Source: JBGAPH01 sp046349955
Lineage (GTDB): Bacteria > Planctomycetota > Planctomycetia > Pirellulales > JBGAPH01
Direction: 5' to 3'
Length of the DNA: 64,000 nt
NCBI GenBank assembly: GCA_046349955.1
Contig: JAXMBI010000026.1
Coordinates: forward strand, 1-64,000
In this document: one piece after another, positions 16,307-28,403 of the stretch
Numbering within the stretch: position 1 is the stretch's first letter
Layout: each line of letters opens with the position of its first letter
The notes under the pieces: generated by a model
The model's input: the letters and a program-made list of their open reading frames with translations, nothing else
Told to the model about the DNA's origin: nothing
Databases searched by the model: none
Program-made: the position numbers and the translations under genes

Positions 16307-18787
16307 ATGTCCGCGTCTGTCTCTGCCTGGCTGATGGCGATCGATTCGTGGCCCACACTTGCCCAGTGGGCCTTCAAGGGCTGTCTGGCGCTGACCGTGG
16401 GAGCCGGGGTTGCCGCGGCGCTGAGCGCCTTGCGCGCCTCGGCCGACGTGCGGCACCGGGCGTGGGCCGCCGCGCTTTTGGCCGCGCTGCTGCTGCCGGG
16501 GTTTGCCGCCGCGCTGCCGGCTTGGTCGCCGGCTTGGATGGCCGCTGCATCGCCTGAGGCGGCTGCTGCGCCGGCGGTCGTTGCGTTCGTTCCCACCGAA
16601 AAGTCGACCAGTGCGACGCCAGCTACCGAGCCGGCCGTCGCAGCAACAAGCGGCGAGCGCGTCGACGCTAGCGACATTTCGTCTGCAGCGCCGGCAGTTG
16701 CCGCAGCACAAAGCTCCTTCTCTTGGCTACGGCTGCTCGCCGTCGTCTGGCTGCTCGGCGCGGTGTTGTCGCTCGCGCCGGTGGCCGCCGGACTGATCAG
16801 CTTGGCGCGGCTTGGCCGTCGGGCGAGTCGCACGACTTCACCGCGCCTCACGGCCGCCCTCCTGCGGGCTCAGCGCGACCTCGACATGCAAAGGCCCGTG
16901 AGGCTGTGGATGAGCGGCGAGCGTTCGATGCCGATGACCTGGGGCTGGCTGCGCCCCGTGGTGCTGCTGCCGGCCGACGCCGAGCTGTGGACCGATGCCC
17001 GGCTGCACGCGGTGTTCGCCCACGAACTCGCACACGTGGAGCGCCGCGATCCGCTGGTGCGCCTCGTGGCGCAGCTCGCGCGAGCAGCCTACTGGTTCTA
17101 TCCACTCGCGCACGTTGCCCTGCGGCAGCTTGAGCGCGAGCAGGAGTTCGCCTGCGACGATCGTGCTCTCAACGCCGGCCAGCGCCCCGCCGAATACGCC
17201 GAACACCTGCTGGCGGTGGCCAGCGCCCGCTCGACGATCCGCTTCGCCCCCTCGGCGGCGCTCGCGATGGCCCAGCCGGGCCGCCTCGAACGGCGCTTGC
17301 AGGCAGTGCTCGACCCGCGGCTGCCGCGGCGCCCCGCCGCCGGCTACCAGCGCCGCTTGGGGCTGGCCGTGGCTGCACTCGTCAGCATCGGGCTGGCGAC
17401 GGTGCAAGGCGCGCGAGTTTCCGCGGCCGACGAAAAGCCTGCCGACGAGGCCGAGCAAGCGGTCGACTTCGAACAACTGCGAGCTCGCGTCCTCGATCGC
17501 TACGTCTCGCGTCCCGACGAGCGCAAGCTGCTGGGAGGCGCAATCCGCGGCATGCTGCAGGCCTTGGACGATCCCTATACCGCGTACCTGCCGCCCGAGG
17601 CTTGGAACGAGCTGCAAACCCACGTGCGGGGAGAGCTCGCGGGGATTGGGGCCGCGCTCGAGGCGAAGGATGGAAAGGTGTTCATCCAACGGCTGTTGCC
17701 TGGCTCGGCTGCGGCGGGCGCAGGGCTCGAGGCGGGGGACCAAATCGTGTCGGTCGACGGACAGCCGGCCGACGCGGCCGATCTGCGCAGCGTTGCGCAG
17801 GCGATTCGCGGCGCGGTGGGGAGCGCCGTGACGCTGCGCGTAGCTCGGTCTGGCCAGCCCGAGCGCGAAGTCCGCGTGGTGCGGGCGGCGATCGCCTTGG
17901 CTCGCGACTCCGTGCGGGGCTATGCCCGCGCGGAAGATGGGGCGTGGCTCTATTGGCTCGACCCGGAGCGGAAGATCGCCTTCGTCAGCATCCGCGAATT
18001 CACGCCGGGTCTGGCCGCCGAGTTGCGCAGCCGGCTGACCGCGCTCGAAGCCGAAGGGATGCGCGGGTTGGTGATCGATCTGCGGGCTTGCCCCGGCGGC
18101 GTAGCCGACGAAGCGCTCGACGTCGCGCGGCTGTTCGCCAAGCAAGACGCGGTGCTCGCCAGCTTCCGCACGCGGAGCGAGGAGACCAAGGTCTTTCAGG
18201 CGGAAGGGAACGGCTCCTTCGCCGGACTGCCCCTGGTCGTGTTGATCGACGAGCACACGGCCTCGGCCGCCGAGCTGCTGGCCGGGTTCCTGGCCGAACA
18301 GGCGGCCGCGGAACTCGTGGGCGTGCGGACCTTGGGCAAGGGTTCGGTGCAGGAGTTGGCGGAGCTCGGCCAAGGGCTCGGCGGCGTGCGATTGACCATC
18401 GGCGCCTATCGCTTGCCGAGCGGTCGCGAAGTGCAGCGCACGGCGCAGGGGACCAATTGGGGCGTCGACCCCACGCCCGGCAACTACGTGCCTGTGGCGG
18501 CTGAAGCGACGGAAGCGCTCCAGAAGCTGATTGTCCAGGGTCAGGCGCCGCAAACGCCCGCGAAGATCGCGGCCAGCACGGCCGATCCTCAATTGGCGGC
18601 GGCCCTGACGGCGCTCAGTGGTCGGCTCGACACCGGTCGCTTCACCCCGGCCGGCAAGCCGCTGCCTGAGGCGGCGGCGCTTTCCGCCGAGCGCCGTCAG
18701 CAGGCGGAAGCCCGGCGTCGGGCGGTGGAGGCGGAACTCGAGAAGCTCAAGGCGGAGCTCGAACAGCTTCAAGCGGCCTTGCCGTAG
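16307..18787 (+). CDS. fusion protease: BlaR1-type M56 metallopeptidase + PDZ + S41 C-terminal processing peptidase
   Basis: An 826-residue membrane protein joining two proteases. Residues 1-360 are a BlaR1/M56 module: TM segments near 20-40, 45-65, 135-165 and 350-370, zinc motif HELAH at 239-243, and the distal ligand Glu280 in EQEFACDD. Residues about 390-450 resemble the S41 N-terminal helical region (YVSRPDERKLLGGAIRGML, LDDPYTAYLPP). A PDZ domain (about 455-545) contains AGLEAGDQIVSVDGQPA. The S41 core (about 555-745) has Ser653 in HTASAAELLAG and Lys678 in LGKGSVQE. The 25-residue Ser-Lys spacing equals that of Tsp/Prc. A Glu/Arg coiled-coil ends the protein. Both active sites look intact. 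Confidence 0.9.
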   Translation: MSASVSAWLMAIDSWPTLAQWAFKGCLALTVGAGVAAALSALRASADVRHRAWAAALLAALLLPGFAAALPAWSPAWMAAASPEAAAAPAVVAFVPTEKSTSATPATEPAVAATSGERVDASDISSAAPAVAAAQSSFSWLRLLAVVWLLGAVLSLAPVAAGLISLARLGRRASRTTSPRLTAALLRAQRDLDMQRPVRLWMSGERSMPMTWGWLRPVVLLPADAELWTDARLHAVFAHELAHVERRDPLVRLVAQLARAAYWFYPLAHVALRQLEREQEFACDDRALNAGQRPAEYAEHLLAVASARSTIRFAPSAALAMAQPGRLERRLQAVLDPRLPRRPAAGYQRRLGLAVAALVSIGLATVQGARVSAADEKPADEAEQAVDFEQLRARVLDRYVSRPDERKLLGGAIRGMLQALDDPYTAYLPPEAWNELQTHVRGELAGIGAALEAKDGKVFIQRLLPGSAAAGAGLEAGDQIVSVDGQPADAADLRSVAQAIRGAVGSAVTLRVARSGQPEREVRVVRAAIALARDSVRGYARAEDGAWLYWLDPERKIAFVSIREFTPGLAAELRSRLTALEAEGMRGLVIDLRACPGGVADEALDVARLFAKQDAVLASFRTRSEETKVFQAEGNGSFAGLPLVVLIDEHTASAAELLAGFLAEQAAAELVGVRTLGKGSVQELAELGQGLGGVRLTIGAYRLPSGREVQRTAQGTNWGVDPTPGNYVPVAAEATEALQKLIVQGQAPQTPAKIAASTADPQLAAALTALSGRLDTGRFTPAGKPLPEAAALSAERRQQAEARRRAVEAELEKLKAELEQLQAALP

Positions 18788-18820
18788 CGGTGGCGATGCG
18801 GGGATCGGGGCGCAAACAAA

Positions 18821-18855
18821 CGCCGCAAGCGGGCGCTGGGAACCCGCTTGCGGCG
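18821..18855 (-). terminator. hairpin terminator for the glycine-zipper gene
   Basis: CGCCGCAAGCGGG, a 9-nt loop, then CCCGCTTGCGGCG form a perfect 13-bp stem. On the minus strand it is followed by TTTGTTTG, a U-rich tail, and lies 55 nt downstream of the minus-strand gene ending at 18911. A second 9-bp hairpin (GTCCTTGGC / GCCAAGGAC, 18862-18884) lies between them. Confidence 0.65.
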
Positions 18856-18910
18856 CTTCGCGTCCTTGGCTTGGCGCCAAGGACCTTGCTCTTTCTCTGC
18901 TGCGTTAGAC

Positions 18911-19651
18911 CTACCGCCGGCCGCGGCCCACAGCGGCGCCGACACCGGCCCCGACAGCCGCCCCTTCACGGCCGCCGACCGCCCCGCCAATCGTGCCGCC
19001 GATCACCGCGCCCTGGCGGGCGCCAGGGTTATTGATGATCGGACGGCCGTAATAGCCGCGGTAGCCCGGCCGGTAGAAGCCACGGTAGCCCGTGTAGTAG
19101 CGGCGGGGGCCGTAGTAGTTCGGTCCATAGTACGAGTTGCTGTAGTACCCTGAACCGCCGCTGTAGTTCGGGTCGCTATACGTCGGGTCGCTGTAGGTCG
19201 GTTGCGTGGAGACATAGGTCTCGTAAGGCACCCATTGGCCGTTCTGGTAGATGACCCACGCGTTGCGAGCGGTCCAGTACCACCAGGCGCCGTTGTGCCA
19301 GCGGTAGCGCCAGCGGTTGCCGTCGGGGGCGTTGCCGCGAGCGCCATCGACGTTCACGTTGACGCCGGCGCCGGCAGGTCCGACTCGGTCGCGGTTGACG
19401 TCGACGTTCACTCCACCGGGGCCGGTTTGCACGTCGATGTTGCCGCTCAGCGGCGGTCGGTTGGCCGCGTTTTCATCGCGATTCTCGAGCCGCTCCGTCC
19501 GCTCCTCAGCGCGCTGCTCGACGCGATCGGACCGATTCTCCGCGCGCTCCACTGCGCGCTCCGCAGGGGCGTCAGGAACTTGGGCCGAAGACACATTGCT
19601 TGCGGCGAGCGCACCGAACAGCGCAGCGCCGAACAGGAAGAACTTTCTCAT
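18911..19651 (-). CDS. secreted glycine-zipper protein with Tyr/Gly-rich region
   Basis: A 246-residue secreted protein. The ATG at 19651 has a strong GAGGAG Shine-Dalgarno and is followed by a signal peptide (MRKFFLFGAALFGALAASNV, cleavage near SSAQ). Next comes a charged repetitive stretch of Glu/Arg/Asn (AVERAENRSDRVEQRAEERT), a short WRYRWHNGAWWYW segment common in planctomycete secreted proteins, a Tyr/Gly/Pro-rich region and a C-terminal glycine zipper (GAVIGGTIGGAVGGREGAAV). Glycine zippers often insert in or associate with membranes. Function is unknown. A hairpin terminator follows. Confidence 0.82.
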   Translation of the reverse strand: MRKFFLFGAALFGALAASNVSSAQVPDAPAERAVERAENRSDRVEQRAEERTERLENRDENAANRPPLSGNIDVQTGPGGVNVDVNRDRVGPAGAGVNVNVDGARGNAPDGNRWRYRWHNGAWWYWTARNAWVIYQNGQWVPYETYVSTQPTYSDPTYSDPNYSGGSGYYSNSYYGPNYYGPRRYYTGYRGFYRPGYRGYYGRPIINNPGARQGAVIGGTIGGAVGGREGAAVGAGVGAAVGRGRR

Positions 19652-20000
19652 GGTCAAACTCCTCGAATCGATGTGATTTGTGACGCGACATGCCCACTGA
19701 GGGCGTCGCTGGCTCGGAGGGACCGAAAGCAGCTTCCGTTCCAAACGAGGCGCGATTTATCCGAGCGGGTGGAAGTCCGCGTGACTTAGGGGTTTTTGCC
19801 CTCGACGAGTTCGTCTGGCGAGGAGCGGAGATGGGCGGCGACCGACCAGGCCGCTGGTTGGGCATTCGCCTGTCGACGCCGTGGTTGCCAGCTTGATTGG
19901 GGAGGTCCGTCGCGGGGACTCGGGCGCCGCTGCCGCGCCATCGGTTAGAGCGGATGCTCGAAGTCGATTGACTTCGCGACATCATCGAGAATTCGCAGAG
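19652..20000. other. intergenic region, no gene seen
   Basis: Between the glycine-zipper gene start and the signal peptidase remnant, open frames are short and have no recognisable motif. The part next to 19651 should contain the promoter of the glycine-zipper gene, but no clear boxes are visible. Confidence 0.4.
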
Positions 20001-20300
20001 CGGCGGGGGCCCCGCAGCAAGGGCACGGGAGCGTTGCGCTCGGTGGCCGCCGCCTCCGTCCCGACGGTGGCGGCCCGGCCACAGCCTGGGCAAGCGATGT
20101 TCCCTTGAGCCCCGAGCAAGGCGGGCGCCATCGAGCCTCCTTATACCGGCACCGGCACGAACACTCCCTGGACGAGGAACGTACCGGCAGCAAGTAGGGC
20201 GCAGGCGAGGAGAACGAGCAAACACCACAACGCGGCGTTTCGCCTGCCGACGCCTCAGCGTCGAAGCGCCCGAATCAGCCTGTGTCGCCGCTTGTTGCAT
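20001..20300 (-). pseudogene. decayed signal peptidase I gene (N-terminal third)
   Basis: Reading the minus strand from 20300, the sequence aligns base by base with the intact signal peptidase I gene at 37975. It starts M-x-QAA, has RRRQAxRRVV, then LLACALLAAGTFLVQGVFVP, GGSMAPALLGA, CPGCGR and a second C-x-x-C-G. Three lesions are visible: a 1-nt insertion just before the TM segment (near 20226), a GAG-to-TAA stop two codons before GGSM (near 20125), and another 1-nt insertion before the second Cys pair (near 20021). Homology stops after about 100 codons, so the catalytic lysine half is missing. Confidence 0.8.
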
Positions 20301-20423
20301 GCGGCAAAATCTCGGGCGACCCAGAAGGGCACGCAAGTCCGGTAGGCGACGAACCCCGCTGTTGCGGCTATGCTAGAAGCGATCCCCGCGCCAGTGGGGA
20401 ACTGGGAAACAAGAGCGAGCCTT

Positions 20424-20933
20424 ATGGCGGAACAACCAGGCTGCGCATGGGATCGAGTCACCAATTACCTCGAGCGCGCCTGCGTCGAGGAAAACGTGCC
20501 TGACTGGCCCACCGCCCTCATCGCCCGACCGCTGGGGTACTTACGGTCGGCGAGCATGTGGTGGACAGACGCCGAGGTGAACAATGGGGGCCTATCGCAG
20601 TACTTTTTCAACTCGACGAACGCAATCGTTTGGCATGCAATCGCCGGCTACGAACGAATCGGACAGACGCGTATGGCGGAAATCCTCCGGTCGGCTGTCT
20701 TCGTCTGCAGGGAGGAAAACCCCGAATTACTTCGCGTTGCCGTTCCCCGTAGGGCGTTGGATGGCTTCGTGCCGCTAGCTAGCGATCTCGACTCTTTGGA
20801 CAAGCTCTACTACGAGGAACTGTCTCGACTTCCTGTCGCCAACGGGACCGAGAATGACTGCTATCTCAACGGCACGGTGGAGTACTATTGGAACGCGTTC
20901 CCCGAGGATTTTGGAGAGCAAACGGGGACATGA
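20424..20933 (+). CDS. DUF4375 (DMP19-like) domain protein
   Basis: A 169-residue protein. The core EVNNGGLSQYFFNSTN with AIAGYERIGQTRMAEIL matches the DUF4375 family (helical; includes the DNA-mimic protein DMP19 of Neisseria). These small proteins are scattered through many genomes and their role is mostly unknown; DNA mimicry is shown only for DMP19. The ATG at 20424 fits; earlier in-frame codons lack support. GC content is lower than that of the moxR operon that follows. Confidence 0.75.
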   Translation: MAEQPGCAWDRVTNYLERACVEENVPDWPTALIARPLGYLRSASMWWTDAEVNNGGLSQYFFNSTNAIVWHAIAGYERIGQTRMAEILRSAVFVCREENPELLRVAVPRRALDGFVPLASDLDSLDKLYYEELSRLPVANGTENDCYLNGTVEYYWNAFPEDFGEQTGT

Positions 20934-20960
20934 GCGTCGATGTCGCTGGCCCCGGTGATC

Positions 20961-20977
20961 GGTCCGCACAGCGGACC
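20961..20977. repeat. GGTCCGC palindrome
   Basis: GGTCCGC, ACA, GCGGACC is a perfect 7-bp hairpin in the 82-bp gap before moxR. Near-identical palindromes are at 58450-58467 and 58549-58565, so this is a dispersed short repeat rather than a site specific to this gene. Confidence 0.55.
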
Positions 20978-21015
20978 CTACAGTGTGAGAACCCGCCCCT
21001 AGTAGGACCCCGCGC

Positions 21016-22032
<1,017 letters not shown>

Positions 22033-22040
22033 GTTCTTTT

Positions 22041-22169
22041 CACCACGGAGACACAGAGACACGGAGAAATGCTCTCTGTTGCCAACGACGTCTTTGCGAC
22101 TCGGCCCCTCTCTAAAGCAGTCAGAATCATGCGCTCGCTCCCTCTCCGTGCCTCCGTGTCTCCGTGGTG
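22041..22169. repeat. MITE-like inverted-repeat element 1 (moxR-DUF58 junction)
   Basis: A 129-bp element. The left arm starts CACCACGGAGACACAGAGAC. The right arm (22142-22169) is its reverse complement with two or three mismatches over 28 bp. Arms consist of 8-nt GGAGACAC units. The 73-bp interior has no coding capacity. It begins 9 bp after the moxR stop and ends 9 bp before the DUF58 start codon. It has no transposase, and the arms resemble those of the GxxExxY cassette. Confidence 0.7.
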
Positions 22170-22178
22170 AAAGAAATC

Positions 22179-23066
22179 GTGTCCACGACAGAAACTTTGC
22201 TTTCGCCGGAGGTGATGGCTCAGCTCGAGCGGCTCGAGCTCGTGAGCCGGAAGATCTTTCGTGGCCGCATGAAGGGGGAGCGGCGGAGCCGGCGGAAGGG
22301 GCAGAGCGTGGAGTTCGCCGACTTCCGCAACTACGTGCCGGGCGACGATCTGCGGTTCATCGACTGGAACCTCTATGCCCGGCTCGACCGCCTGTTCCTC
22401 AAGATGTTTCTCGAGGAAGAGGATCTGCACTTCTACGCTCTGATCGACGACACGGGCTCGATGGGCTTCGGCGAGCCGACCAAGCTCGAGTACGCCAAGC
22501 AGTTGGCGGCGGCCCTGGGCTTTGTGGGATTGGTGAAGGGGGACCGCGTACGGATCGAAACGATCAGCCAGCCGCTCGCCCGCCCTTCGGCCACCTATCG
22601 CGGCCGGGCCAGCGTGTGGCGAATGCTCAATCAACTGCAAGCGATCGAGGCCCAGTCGCAGGCGTCGCTCATGCAGGGGGTAAAGAACTTCTGCCTGCGG
22701 AACCGCGGCAAGGGGATCGTGATCCTGCTCTCGGACCTGATGGACAAGCAGGGCTACGAATCGGCGCTGCGGTACCTGGTGGCCCAGCAGATGGACGTGT
22801 ATCTCATTCAGGTGCTCTCGGCCGAAGAGCTCGACCCCGAGGTTCAGGGCGATCTGCGGCTGATCGACAGCGAGGACGCCGACGAGGCGGAGATCACCGT
22901 CAGCGCGCCCCTGCTCAAACGTTACAAGCAAACTTTGGCCGCCTTCGTGGAAGGGGCCAAGGAATACTGCCACCGCCGCGGCATGCACTACCTCTTGGCC
23001 AGCAACCAACTGCCGGTCGACCAACTCGTCCTCGGCTACCTCCGCAAACGAGGGCTCGTGCGATGA
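22179..23066 (+). CDS. DUF58 (VWA-like) domain protein
   Basis: A 295-residue soluble protein. The DUF58 hallmark KGQSVEFADFRNYVPGDD and LRFIDWNLYARLDRLFLK come first, followed by a von Willebrand A-like core beginning YALIDDTGSMGF (D-x-T-x-S metal-site pattern) and VILLSDLMD. It is the usual partner of MoxR. A GTG at 22179 (MSTTETLLSPEVM) is preferred. An earlier GTG lies inside the repeat arm, and the ATG at 22215 would cut the conserved LLSPEVMAQLERLEL start. Confidence 0.88.
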   Translation: MSTTETLLSPEVMAQLERLELVSRKIFRGRMKGERRSRRKGQSVEFADFRNYVPGDDLRFIDWNLYARLDRLFLKMFLEEEDLHFYALIDDTGSMGFGEPTKLEYAKQLAAALGFVGLVKGDRVRIETISQPLARPSATYRGRASVWRMLNQLQAIEAQSQASLMQGVKNFCLRNRGKGIVILLSDLMDKQGYESALRYLVAQQMDVYLIQVLSAEELDPEVQGDLRLIDSEDADEAEITVSAPLLKRYKQTLAAFVEGAKEYCHRRGMHYLLASNQLPVDQLVLGYLRKRGLVR

Positions 23067-23081
23067 GAAATGGCGATGCTT

Positions 23082-23197
23082 ACCACGGAGACACGGAGAC
23101 ACGGAGAAATGCTTTAAGGCATCTCAGCTCTCTCTTTGTTCCGCTGCATTCGCTTTGGTTCGCTTACTGCCTCTCCGTGCCTCCGTGTCTCCGTGGT
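23082..23197. repeat. MITE-like inverted-repeat element 2 (DUF58-VWA junction)
   Basis: A 116-bp element with left arm ACCACGGAGACACGGAGACA onward and a right arm (23171-23197) identical to that of element 1 over about 27 nt. Arms match each other with one or two mismatches over 27 bp. Both elements also share GGAGAAATGCT just inside the left arm, while the rest of the interior differs. It lies wholly between two genes of one operon. Confidence 0.7.
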
Positions 23198-23225
23198 TCA
23201 AATGCATCTCCGATTCGGGTGAACG

Positions 23226-25247
23226 ATGTGGCCTGAGTGGTCGAGCATGCTCGGGGGGTGGCAGTGGGCCTGGCTGCTGGCGATTCCGCCGGCGGTGCTC
23301 TTACTCTATTTCCTCAAGCTCAAGCGGCAGCCGCTGCAGGTGCCGAGCACCTACCTGTGGAAGCGCTCGGTCGAAGATCTGCACGTCAACACGATCTGGC
23401 AGCGGCTGCGGCAAAACTTGCTCTTGTTCCTGCAGTTGCTGCTGCTGTTGCTCGTGATCCTTGCGCTGCTGGGCCCGACTTGGCAGAGCACGCAGCTCTC
23501 AGGCGATCGCTTCATTTTCTTGATCGACAACTCGGCCAGCATGTCGGCCACCGACGTTCGCCCCACGCGGCTCGAGGAAGCCAAACGCCAGGCGGGGCAG
23601 CTCATCGACCAAATGCGCTCCGGCGACGTGGGCATGATCGTCACGTTTGCCGACGACGCTCGCATCGTGCAGCAGTTCACCGACGACCGCCGCGAGCTCC
23701 GCCGCCGGCTCGAACTGGTGCGCCCCACCGAGCGTTCCACGTCGCTGGCCGAAGGGCTCCGCGTGGCCTCGGGATTGGCTGGCGCCCATGCCGGGTCCAC
23801 GAAAGACGGCGATGAAGTCGCCGGCCCGCCGCCGGCCACGCTGTTCGTCTTCAGCGACGGCAAGTTCCCCGACGTCGACGACTTCTCGCTCGGCAACCTG
23901 AAGCCGGAGTTCCGCGCGATCGGCCAGCCCGACCCGGCGAACGTGGCGGTTGCAGCGTTCGAGGCCCGCCGCAACGAGGAGAATCCCGACGAGGTGCAGG
24001 CCTTCGCCCGGCTCGAGAACTACAGCGGCAAGGAAACGAAAGTCACGGCCGAGATCTTTCTTGATGACGCCAAGCAGCCGCTCGACGCCCGTGAGGTGAC
24101 GCTGGCGCCCGGCGGCTCGGGGGGCGTGGAGCTGAATCTGCCGAATGTCGCCGCCGGCTCGCTGCGGCTGCACGTCGACGCCCAAGACGACCTGGCGCTC
24201 GACAACGATGCTTGGACCACCATCCAGGCCCCGCGCCGGGCCAAGGTGCTGCTCGTAACCCCTGGGAACGAGCGATTGGAAACCGCGCTCACCACGCCCG
24301 ACGCCCGCAAGCTGGCCGAGGTGAGCACCGCCGGGCCCAACGTGCTGGCAACCGCCGAACACCAGCGGCAGGCCCAGGCAGGCGAGTGGGACCTGATCAT
24401 CTACGACCGCTGCCAGCCTGCGCCGCCGGCTGGCGCGCCGAGTAATCAGCCAGGGCAGTTGCCGCAGGCGAACACCTGGTTCATCGGCGCCCTTCCGCCG
24501 GGCCCGGCGCCGCCGCAGGGCTGGGGCGCGGGGGCGCTCGCCGAGGGGCCGCAGATCATCGACCTCGACCGTGTGCATCCGCTGATGCAGTTGATCGAGA
24601 TGGGGGACGTGATCTTTGGCGAAGCGACGCCACTCGAACTGCCTTCGGGGGCGACCGTGCTCGTCGACACCAATCGCGGGCCGCTGCTCGCGATCGCGCC
24701 GCGCGAGCGGTTCGAAGACCTGGTGCTCGGGGCGCCGATCGTCCACATGAAGGAAGGCGCTCTGGCGGCCAACACCACTTGGCCCTTGCGGGTAAGCTTT
24801 CCGCTCTTCGCGCTCAACGTGCTGCAATACCTGGGAGGGGGGGAGCAGGCGCTGGCCGCCGGCAGCCCCAAGCCAGGGCAACCGGTGTCGCTGCGGGCGC
24901 TCGCCCCCACCGACCGGCTCGACGTGCGAACGCCGGCCGGAGACACCGTTGAGGTGCGCCGCAGCCCGCAGGGAAGCTACCTGTTTCCCGGTGGCGAGCG
25001 GAGCGGCGTGTATATCGTGAGTCAGGCGAGCCAGCCGATCGACCGCTTCGCGGTCAACCTGTTCGACAACGCCGAGGCCGATCTGCGTCCGCGGGCAAAC
25101 AACGAAATCCGCATCGGCCACACCGAGGTGAAGGGCCAGTCGGGCCCGCAGCCGGTCCGCATCGACGGCTGGAAGCTGCTGCTCGTGCTCGCGCTCGGCG
25201 TGCTCGTGTTCGAGTGGTATGTGTACAACCGGCGCGTGTATTTCTAG
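23226..25247 (+). CDS. BatA-like membrane protein with VWA domain
   Basis: A 673-residue membrane protein. The N-terminal BatA region has two TM helices (about 10-28 and 62-84) around LYFLKLKRQPLQVPSTYLW. A VWA domain (about 92-225) has an intact MIDAS motif D-x-S-x-S in FLIDNSASMS. Middle beta domains follow (LENYSGKETKVTAEIFLD). A late CARDB-like or glutamine-amidotransferase-like part includes WDLIIYDRCQP. A last TM helix (about 645-663) precedes EWYVYNRRVYF. It completes the moxR-DUF58-VWA operon, which in other bacteria is linked to stress or cell-envelope functions. Confidence 0.88.
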   Translation: MWPEWSSMLGGWQWAWLLAIPPAVLLLYFLKLKRQPLQVPSTYLWKRSVEDLHVNTIWQRLRQNLLLFLQLLLLLLVILALLGPTWQSTQLSGDRFIFLIDNSASMSATDVRPTRLEEAKRQAGQLIDQMRSGDVGMIVTFADDARIVQQFTDDRRELRRRLELVRPTERSTSLAEGLRVASGLAGAHAGSTKDGDEVAGPPPATLFVFSDGKFPDVDDFSLGNLKPEFRAIGQPDPANVAVAAFEARRNEENPDEVQAFARLENYSGKETKVTAEIFLDDAKQPLDAREVTLAPGGSGGVELNLPNVAAGSLRLHVDAQDDLALDNDAWTTIQAPRRAKVLLVTPGNERLETALTTPDARKLAEVSTAGPNVLATAEHQRQAQAGEWDLIIYDRCQPAPPAGAPSNQPGQLPQANTWFIGALPPGPAPPQGWGAGALAEGPQIIDLDRVHPLMQLIEMGDVIFGEATPLELPSGATVLVDTNRGPLLAIAPRERFEDLVLGAPIVHMKEGALAANTTWPLRVSFPLFALNVLQYLGGGEQALAAGSPKPGQPVSLRALAPTDRLDVRTPAGDTVEVRRSPQGSYLFPGGERSGVYIVSQASQPIDRFAVNLFDNAEADLRPRANNEIRIGHTEVKGQSGPQPVRIDGWKLLLVLALGVLVFEWYVYNRRVYF

Positions 25248-25250
25248 CCC

Positions 25251-25367
25251 GTAGGTTGTGCTTCAGCACAACGAAGCTGCACCGAGCCGCTGGGGGCTCG
25301 CTTTGTTCGACCCCAGCCCCCCCACAGCGGCGACGCGTGTTGGCCGGTCGTTATGCTGAAGCATAAC

Positions 25368-25371
<4 letters not shown>
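25251..25371. repeat. GTAGGTTATGC hairpin pair with nested CTGGGG palindrome, copy 1
   Basis: Left arm GTAGGTTGTGCTTCAGCACA (25251 on) and right arm (25349-25371) are inverted repeats of 23 bp. Each arm also folds on itself: GTTGTGC/GCACAAC on the left, GTTATGC/GCATAAC on the right, so the two differences are compensatory. A CTGGGG(C/T)CGAGC-type palindrome (25289-25317) is nested inside. The right arm supplies the TAG stop of the histidine kinase. A second copy is at 46194-46303. Confidence 0.7.
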
Positions 25372-28358
<2,987 letters not shown>

Positions 28359-28403
28359 GTTGATCGGTTTGGTTCTAACAGGCCTGCCCACCCGCTTGGG
28401 CGC

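Noticed and set aside
16838..18880. 680-codon open frame antisense to the M56-S41 gene
   Set aside because: Composition is that of a shadow frame; the plus strand carries intact catalytic motifs of two protease families.
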